From assembly GCA_032229885.1 (NCBI GenBank), contig JAVYAJ010000058.1, forward strand, positions 1 through 10,030: a DNA stretch of 10,030 nucleotides. Reading direction: 5' to 3'. The notes below the pieces were generated by a model that worked only from the letters and a program-made list of their open reading frames with translations, searched no databases and was not told the DNA's origin. Positions 7,801 through 10,030 of the stretch are shown one piece after another. Origin of the DNA: Anammoximicrobium sp032229885 (GTDB taxonomy: Bacteria > Planctomycetota > Planctomycetia > Pirellulales > Pirellulaceae). A program made the translations under genes and the position numbers. Position 1 is the stretch's first letter. Each line of letters opens with the position of its first letter.

Positions 7801-10029
7801 CTGCAGACCCAGCGCCAGCGGCGCTGGATTTCCGCCCAGACCGTCGTGGCCGATGATGTCGTCGCCGCCCAGCCCAAGGATCCGCAGCTCGGCAAACCCG
7901 GCTCCGCCAGCCCCGATCGTCACCGGCACGCCGCCGTTGACGGTGACCGTATCGGCCGTGGCTGTCACCACATCGTTGCCCTCGGTCCCCACGATCGTGA
8001 CCACGTCGTCGCGATCCGCGCCGCCGTCCGCGAACAACGTCAGCGAGCGCGATCCGACCAAGTGGGTCGGATGGATTACAAACTGGTTGTCCCCGAATCC
8101 GTCATCCAACGTCACCGCGTCGAAATCGACGTAATCGATCGTCTCGCGGTCGTCGATCTGCAGCCGATCTCCTGCGATGGGGCCAGCCTTGACCGTCCAC
8201 AGACTGTCCGCTGCATCGTCTTCCACGGACAAGTTGTCGGCATCGCCGGCATTGCCCCGCAACAGGATGTGCTCGATACCGACATACGGAATGCCCAGCG
8301 CATCGACGGTTACCCGACCATCGCCGTTGCGGAATTCAGGCAGCACACTGAACACTTCGTCGTCGCCGGCAGACCCGTTGACCTCCAGTACATCGCTGGC
8401 CCCGGGACCGCCGCCTTCGACGGCAATCATGTCGTACGGCTGCGGCGCATTGACGGTAAACGTGTCGTCGCCGTCCAAGCCGGCGAGCACCAGATTCTCG
8501 ACACTCATCTGCGCAAGGGTCAGGCGGACGCCGTGCGAGTTCGCTAACGTCACGGCGCCGCTCGTCGCCCCTACGTTGAAGATGTCGTCCAGGCCCGTGC
8601 CGTCCACGACGAGGGTGTCGGCGCCCGCATCACCGTCGACCGTCAGCGATCCGCCAGCACCCAAGTTCTGATAGTTGATGCCCAGCAGCGAGTTGACCCG
8701 CAGGCGGCCTTCGTCGATCGCTTCGCCCGGTGTGTGGACGATCGTATCGTCGCCCACGGTGGCCTGAACCGTCAGGCGGTCGTCGGCGTCCTCGCCGTCG
8801 TAGATCAACTGTTCGAAACCACCTTCGCTCGAGGCATACTCGTTGACTCCGTCGCCGTCGCAGTCCACCTCAAAGCTCTGCACCAGATGGATCACCGTAT
8901 CGTACGGTCCGCCCACATTGGAAGTCGTATTCACCAGCAACGTCCCGGTTTCCGACGTCAGCGGCTGGTAGACCACCGATGTCGGGCCCGGCGTTTCGAG
9001 TTCGAATACATCGCCCTGGTCGCCCGTGACCGCCGATGGCGTGCCGCCGACCACCCAGGCATTCACATTCCATGCGATCGGTGCGCCCGTTGCCGGATCG
9101 ATCGCCGGCGTGCGGAATACCACGTCGTCGTCGCCGGCCCGGGCATCCACGTACAGATTGACGCTGGCATCGGCCGGGTTGTTGTTGACCCACAGGATCT
9201 CCAGACCGTCGTTGACGCTGGACGTAAAGTCCTTGTTGCCGTCGGCCGTCGCATACCGCAACGGATTGGTCAGTTCGGTCCGGGCGATGACCGTAATGTC
9301 GTCGTCGCCGTTGGCGCCCACGATCACGGCACAGGCGAAGTCGGTCACCTGTCCGGCTTCGATATGGTCGAAGCTGATCCGAGCGTTGCTGCCGACGATG
9401 ATCCCGCCTTCGTCCTTTTCCGGCCCCGCCTCGAAGATCACGGGACCGCCGCCGGCGATGATGTTGAACCGGTCGCCCGCCGACTCGCCGATCGGATCGC
9501 CGCCGTCGATGAACACCGGAATGGCGCCGGCCACCACGTTGAACGTGTCGTCGCCTTCGAGGCCGAAGACCGCCAGCGACTCGGCGTTGGTCCAAGTCAC
9601 CGTCCCGTCGACGGTGAGATCGTTGTTGTCGTCGACGGTCACACTGGCTGCCGGAACGTCGACGTTGAACGTCTGCGACCGGGCGTTGCCGACCACGACC
9701 AGCGTATCCTCGCCGCCGCCCAAGTCGATGTGCGCGGCGTTCCCGCCCGTGTTCGAGTAGTACACCACGGGCGCCACCACGCCACTGCCTACCTGCCCGT
9801 TTTGCTGCACCGCCAAGCCGCGTTCGACTTTGCCCGAATTGGCATCGTACACGGTCACCGTAATATCGTCATCCGCGCCGGTGGCGGCAATCGTCGGACC
9901 GGCCGCGCCGGCATTCAGATTGATCACCTCGACCCCGCTGTAGACCACAGGCCCAAAGCCAGTTTCAGTGACCGTCTGCGCTTCCAGATCGACCGCTACG
10001 GCCGCTCCGCCGCCGACGAAGTTCAACAC
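1828..10029 (-). CDS. giant modular RTX/dockerin surface protein (partial, 5' end outside window)
   Basis: The reading frame stays open for 2733 codons, from the right edge to a TGA at 1828-1830. The GTG at 10027-10029 is not a credible start: it falls inside a repeat unit with no signal peptide, so the true N-terminus lies beyond the window. Modules, numbered from 10029: acidic long-period beta repeats (1-767), RTX nonapeptides (770-832), spacer (833-1010), second RTX block (1013-1073), second spacer (1074-1247), PPC (1248-1400), CHRD (1416-1541), two Ig-like modules (1550-1845), DUF4394 (1846-2083), SbsA-like Ig (2098-2235), FG-GAP/VCBS-like region (2236-2512), dockerin (2531-2590) and an Ala-rich tail (2591-2733). 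The protein is rich in Asp, Gly, Ala and Val, has only about 18 Lys and two Cys (C233, C390), and contains no transmembrane helix or catalytic motif that I can see. All this fits an exported, calcium-stabilised surface or matrix protein. Its actual role, whether adhesion, envelope scaffold or something else, is unknown. Such giants are frequent in Pirellulales-type planctomycetes. Confidence 0.9.
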   Translation of the reverse strand: MLNFVGGGAAVAVDLEAQTVTETGFGPVVYSGVEVINLNAGAAGPTIAATGADDDITVTVYDANSGKVERGLAVQQNGQVGSGVVAPVVYYSNTGGNAAHIDLGGGEDTLVVVGNARSQTFNVDVPAASVTVDDNNDLTVDGTVTWTNAESLAVFGLEGDDTFNVVAGAIPVFIDGGDPIGESAGDRFNIIAGGGPVIFEAGPEKDEGGIIVGSNARISFDHIEAGQVTDFACAVIVGANGDDDITVIARTELTNPLRYATADGNKDFTSSVNDGLEILWVNNNPADASVNLYVDARAGDDDVVFRTPAIDPATGAPIAWNVNAWVVGGTPSAVTGDQGDVFELETPGPTSVVYQPLTSETGTLLVNTTSNVGGPYDTVIHLVQSFEVDCDGDGVNEYASSEGGFEQLIYDGEDADDRLTVQATVGDDTIVHTPGEAIDEGRLRVNSLLGINYQNLGAGGSLTVDGDAGADTLVVDGTGLDDIFNVGATSGAVTLANSHGVRLTLAQMSVENLVLAGLDGDDTFTVNAPQPYDMIAVEGGGPGASDVLEVNGSAGDDEVFSVLPEFRNGDGRVTVDALGIPYVGIEHILLRGNAGDADNLSVEDDAADSLWTVKAGPIAGDRLQIDDRETIDYVDFDAVTLDDGFGDNQFVIHPTHLVGSRSLTLFADGGADRDDVVTIVGTEGNDVVTATADTVTVNGGVPVTIGAGGAGFAELRILGLGGDDIIGHDGLGGNPAPLALGLQGVRKFVDAGAGNDIVNMSATFDATIFGGDGDDLIVGTPLADLIDGGRGDDVIYGLAGDDTIYGGEGNDVIYGGEGDDRLFGGDGSDTIVWNPGDGNDVVEGGGDEADVLVVNGSNADEAFNIFAALADPSRAILHRDVDDVTIDMAGIERIQLDALGGADTVNVGRSPTGQLSTLTMTDVKVVDVDLGDGAGASDGAADAVVFEGRALDDNLDITVSNGVVQVAGLAYSLFVHNAAVAEGDLLDVHGNDGNDRITAWPDVRAAIGVRLFGDAGDDVLSGDVLELHGGDGDDLLIGGPNKNLFFGDDGEDTMEGHGGLDTFDGGAGFDTILIRATSYDDRIDLRQDSPTQLRHEIGNAGNLYDGVLGGPGTITSTLVQGTVEQVRIEAGRGDDIIRVAHADSLVAAGVAADMLRIDVQGGPSATGDRLTVVDDGLGDTTIQRVGAAPGEGTFTMYAFDGGNPANPIIGLPPVVYTGIEYAGMHPIGPVSGGTGADGNGRLFVFKPDPFEQNQSLHNATFLGANQTINVDPVIDPGADSPFGTPGDEDWYRIVAETTGTLDIQVYFRQQGTLANGRAGLPGDGNLDIAVYDADGLVNGLPSPIAGTGAFGANDATDDERVRIPAVAGQTYYLRVVGAAIPAGDAPNASAAINVYNLSVVNHAPPTPFDLELADNLTILTGAQVVPAVNTIAGGTANFRYDAGANTFDLDLFVSGVELANLTALPELSGAHIRVGAAGINGASIVNLGAAGWTVEPAGIRLQLTGQPFPAAHVPALLAGNTYLEIQSTAHGGGEIRGQILIQNVLGVSDSGRSQFDNVTRDNTPTILLRLDDAILLNDLPGNAAGAPGAPPPDERIAIPFNPSTNGSPVDLAAGYRVAIYDEVDTHNPVLLGFAQPVPNLLGVYSYTFTTPLSEGSHFLSARVQMIDPADNDVDPGTQTPATGFGPRSQSLEIIVDTAPPPVFFGLANDPTDGLAVDPGVTPQPTTFVDNKTNDRTPTFWGTAEANSIVRIYADLTPDNGVDNFDVLLGMTAAIPTDGTNQYPNGQWQITSNVDLNDPAFFPVDGLRRILVTAEDLSGNVNPGPGLNAQALEIFLDTQGPQVTGVYATDLLGLLANNTLLRFNAASPYSIAATLPITGLAAGDTVVGIDVRPANGLVYAVADGPNPDALYTVNPRTGAATFVANLSVNLAGTSFGVDFDPVTDRLRIVSDTGSNYLVDPVTGATTVQAALTPPGASVSGIAYTNNHVGAGYTSLYTIDFAADTLNLQDPAAGGAQTVVGPLGLNVTGAVGFDVAPGNNIAFAALTQAVTGLTGLYAIDLTTGAATRIGDIRDARTPLVGLMAISEYDVFDPKPSTDGPTPLISTLYIRVQDLPAREDPFDNPALNPLVAETLGHYRLRGDSNGIIPIKDVQFIPDPVVWGQPATGTIVLTFFEPLPDDRFTLTLSDSLVDDVGNALDGESNAAEPQDNPHFPSGDGQPGGDFVARFTVDSRPELAVYHSGSVWVDTNGNFTFDPDNADYTNRDLVYMLGFTTDNLFAGNFSAPGAGSIADGFDKLAAYGRVGNSFRWLIDTDNDGVPNPPTGIIEPRGQTAMPVAGNFDGNPVNGDEVGFFTGAEWWLDTNHDYLVDTRIVNPLRGIPIVGDFDGDGFDDLATWQDDKFHFDLAHNGFGQLDATINFGFIGVREKPVVADMDRDGIDDIGLWEPDRAGVSPAENGEWYFLISNAFGQDKSPHFGTVHFLNHEFSPTPLGQDWYASYGDEFAVPIVGNFDPPVAPATFGSAPIGLTNLDNRFDVNADGKVNALDVLIVINDLNAKGQRPAGLGTLAGPFLDVNGDRQITPADVLAAINHLNAQAAHGNGAGGEGEASPIDAWTAQAVISPVPTAAAIAAEPSARLAVAGTPIESAVHRVASPSAATRLDQHFAALAVAGKADDLAVYTADLNGSTAVGTQRPTVPHASAAALALEDVLADLATDRSSGEPSSTDDFFASLGRAD
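1831..2259 (-). other. Ala-rich C-terminal tail of the giant protein
   Basis: Residues 2591-2733 follow the dockerin and differ sharply in composition from what comes before. They are rich in Ala, Ser, Pro and Thr, with few aromatics, then an amphipathic stretch LALEDVLADLAT (2701-2712), and end in DDFFASLGRAD. I recognise no named sorting signal: no LPxTG, no PEP-CTERM (there is no hydrophobic helix with an Arg cluster) and no outer-membrane barrel. A retention or export role is possible because the tail sits at the extreme end, but this is inference. Confidence 0.5.
2260..2439 (-). other. type I-like dockerin domain
   Basis: Residues 2531-2590 contain two EF-hand-like loops. The first, DVNADGKVNALD (from D2532), has D-N-D-N-D at positions 1, 3, 5, 9 and 12. 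The second, DVNGDRQITPAD (from D2570), has D-N-D-T-D. Each is followed by a short helix, VLIVINDLN and VLAAINHLN. In clostridia dockerins bind cohesins to build cellulosomes. No cohesin is visible in this window, and planctomycetes use dockerin-like modules widely without known cellulosomes. The partner is therefore unknown. Confidence 0.88.
2494..3324 (-). other. FG-GAP/VCBS-like calcium-loop region
   Basis: Residues 2236-2512 hold a series of units in which a strand pair ending in GNF or GDF is followed by an acidic loop. Calcium-type loops start at D2245 (DTNGN), D2310 (DTDNDGVPN), D2359 (DTNHDYLVD), D2382 (DFDGDGFDD) and D2430 (DMDRDGIDD). Units begin with phrases such as AMPVAGNFDG, GIPIVGDFDGDG, KPVVADMDRDG and AVPIVGNFD. 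This is the plan of integrin-type FG-GAP/VCBS propeller blades. About four to five blades are visible, fewer than the seven of a full propeller, so the fold may be incomplete or non-canonical. Confidence 0.72.
3325..3738 (-). other. SbsA-like Ig module
   Basis: Residues 2098-2235 resemble the Ig-like domain of surface-layer and planctomycete proteins. An inner GTIVLTFFEPLPDDRFTLTL is followed by SLVDDVGNALDGES and, after a short gap, HFPSGDGQPGGDFVARFTVD. The phrase about a feature that is undone by a following strand (D.GN.LDG) is typical of these modules. It leads directly into the FG-GAP-like region. Assignment to the Pfam family is by eye. Confidence 0.6.
3781..4494 (-). other. DUF4394 beta-propeller-like domain
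   Basis: Residues 1846-2083 match DUF4394. The module opens with ATDLLGLLANNTLLRFNAAS, continues with GLAAGDTVVGIDVRPANGLVYAV, then GVDFDPVTDRLRIVSDTGSN, GATTVQAALTPPG, SLYTIDFAADTL, and GLYAIDLTTGAATRIGDI, and ends with TPLVGLMAI. The repeated LY-x-I/V-(D/N)-x-x-T-G-A strand resembles blades of a propeller. The function of this family is unknown. The copy looks complete. Confidence 0.85.
4495..4935 (-). other. bacterial Ig-like module 2
   Basis: Residues 1699-1845 repeat the plan of the preceding module: DNKTNDRTPTFWGTAEANS, IVRIYADL, GQWQITSNVDL, RRILVTAEDLSGN and LEIFLDTQGPQV. It is closer to the well-known consensus (T.P.F.GTAE..S.V.IY...) than module 1. These modules usually act as spacers that push other domains away from the cell. 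Confidence 0.75.
4936..5382 (-). other. bacterial Ig-like module 1
   Basis: Residues 1550-1698 contain the opening DNVTRDNTPTILLRLDD, a YRVAIYDE strand, a GVYSYTFTTPLSEGSHFL strand pair and the ending SLEIIVDTAPP. This is the usual order of tandem Ig-like repeats in bacterial surface proteins (need for a defined partner unknown). An insertion rich in Pro, Gly and Ala (about 1580-1595) makes this copy longer than typical. Confidence 0.65.
5407..5784 (-). other. CHRD domain
   Basis: Residues 1416-1541 follow the CHRD pattern: an opening strand with LTGAQVVPAVNTIAGGTANF, a central SGAHIRVGAAGINGASIVNL, and an end with AGNTYLEIQSTAHGGGEIRG. The GGGEIRGQ ending is the most diagnostic part. CHRD takes its name from chordin, and its function in bacterial proteins is not established. 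The central His-x-His of many copies appears here as HIR. Confidence 0.85.
5830..6288 (-). other. PPC-like (bacterial pre-peptidase C-terminal) beta-sandwich domain
   Basis: Residues 1248-1400 match the PPC layout. The module opens with DPFEQNQSLHNATFLG, continues with GDEDWYRIVAETTGTLDIQV, then DGNLDIAVYDADG, and closes with AGQTYYLRVVGA and a final YNLSVV strand. PPC domains are jelly-roll modules found beside secreted peptidases and in many surface proteins. No peptidase is visible in the 2733 residues, so here it is probably structural or involved in binding. Confidence 0.75.
6811..6993 (-). repeat. RTX calcium-binding nonapeptide block 2
   Basis: Residues 1013-1073 form a second, more degenerate roll with units GDAGDDVLS, GGDGDDLLI, GGPNKNLFF, GDDGEDTME, GHGGLDTFD and GGAGFDTIL. 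One short seven-residue unit (1022-1028) breaks the register. It lies about 180 residues C-terminal to the first block; the spacer contains another E-h-x-h acidic repeat (MAGIERIQLDALGGADTVNV, 888-907). The lower fit to consensus suggests an older or structurally capped roll. Confidence 0.82.
7534..7722 (-). repeat. RTX calcium-binding nonapeptide block 1
   Basis: Seven consecutive nine-residue units occupy residues 770-832, among them GGDGDDLIV, GGRGDDVIY, GLAGDDTIY, GGEGNDVIY, GGEGDDRLF and GGDGSDTIV. One degenerate unit, GTPLADLID, is the second in the row. They match the hemolysin-type GGxGxDxUx consensus, which winds into a calcium-filled parallel beta-roll. The block is followed by WNPGDGNDVVEG, the kind of segment that usually caps such rolls. 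In DNA the units appear as 27-bp tandem repeats. RTX rolls fold on meeting external calcium, which supports an extracellular location. Confidence 0.92.
7729..10029 (-). other. long-period acidic beta-repeat region of the giant protein
   Basis: Residues 1-767 carry a degenerate repeat built around a Glu, an alternating hydrophobic strand and an acidic turn, roughly E-h-h-h-x-G-x-x-G-D-D-x-F-x-V. Clear copies are ESLAVFGLEGDDTFNV (150-165), VENLVLAGLDGDDTFTV (510-526), IEHILLRGNAGDADNL (585-600) and ELRILGLGGDDII (714-726). A calcium-type loop DCDGDGVNE sits at 389-397, and the region holds both cysteines of the visible protein. I do not recognise a named family for the whole unit. Alternating strands with acidic turns suggest a beta-solenoid or stacked beta-sandwiches; that is inference. 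Confidence 0.55.
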
Positions 10030-10030
10030 A

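Noticed and set aside
10027..10029. GTG as the start of the giant gene
   Set aside because: It opens in the middle of an acidic repeat unit without a signal peptide, and the frame is simply cut by the window edge.

Overview
This G+C-rich window holds two protein-coding genes facing each other, and no RNA gene, phage, CRISPR or plasmid function. The organism is most likely a planctomycete, probably of the Pirellulales type. That rests on a giant secreted mosaic protein that combines RTX repeats, PPC, CHRD and DUF4394 modules with an integrin-like region and a terminal dockerin whose loops read DVNADGKVN and DVNGDRQIT. The short palindromic intergenic repeats fit as well. The assignment is inference from module composition; there is no rRNA or marker gene to confirm it.

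Layout. Bases 1-421 are non-coding and hold two clusters of palindromic repeats: nested small stem-loops at 27-106, and a 27-nt imperfect inverted repeat bounding a 108-bp element at 145-252. Bases 422-1612 (+) encode MutY, an A/G-specific adenine glycosylase, with an intact 4Fe-4S cysteine set and a C-terminal NUDIX-like domain but unusual residues at two key positions. Bases 1613-1827 are a convergent intergenic gap with a perfect 13-bp stem-loop just downstream of the giant gene's stop. Bases 1828-10029 (-) are the C-terminal 2733 residues or more of one giant protein whose true start lies beyond the right edge.

The giant protein reads, from N to C: long-period acidic beta repeats; a first RTX block; a spacer; a second RTX block; PPC; CHRD; two Ig-like modules; DUF4394; an SbsA-like Ig module; an FG-GAP/VCBS-like region rich in DxDxDG loops; a two-loop dockerin; and an Ala-rich tail ending in a short acidic/aromatic motif. 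It looks like an extracellular or cell-surface protein stabilised by calcium. There is no sign that it works together with MutY; the two genes are simply neighbours converging on a shared gap. The most useful leads are the MutY substitutions (Glu for the catalytic Asp, and V-T-R where F-S-H is expected), the giant protein's architecture and C-terminal tail, and the intergenic inverted-repeat element.
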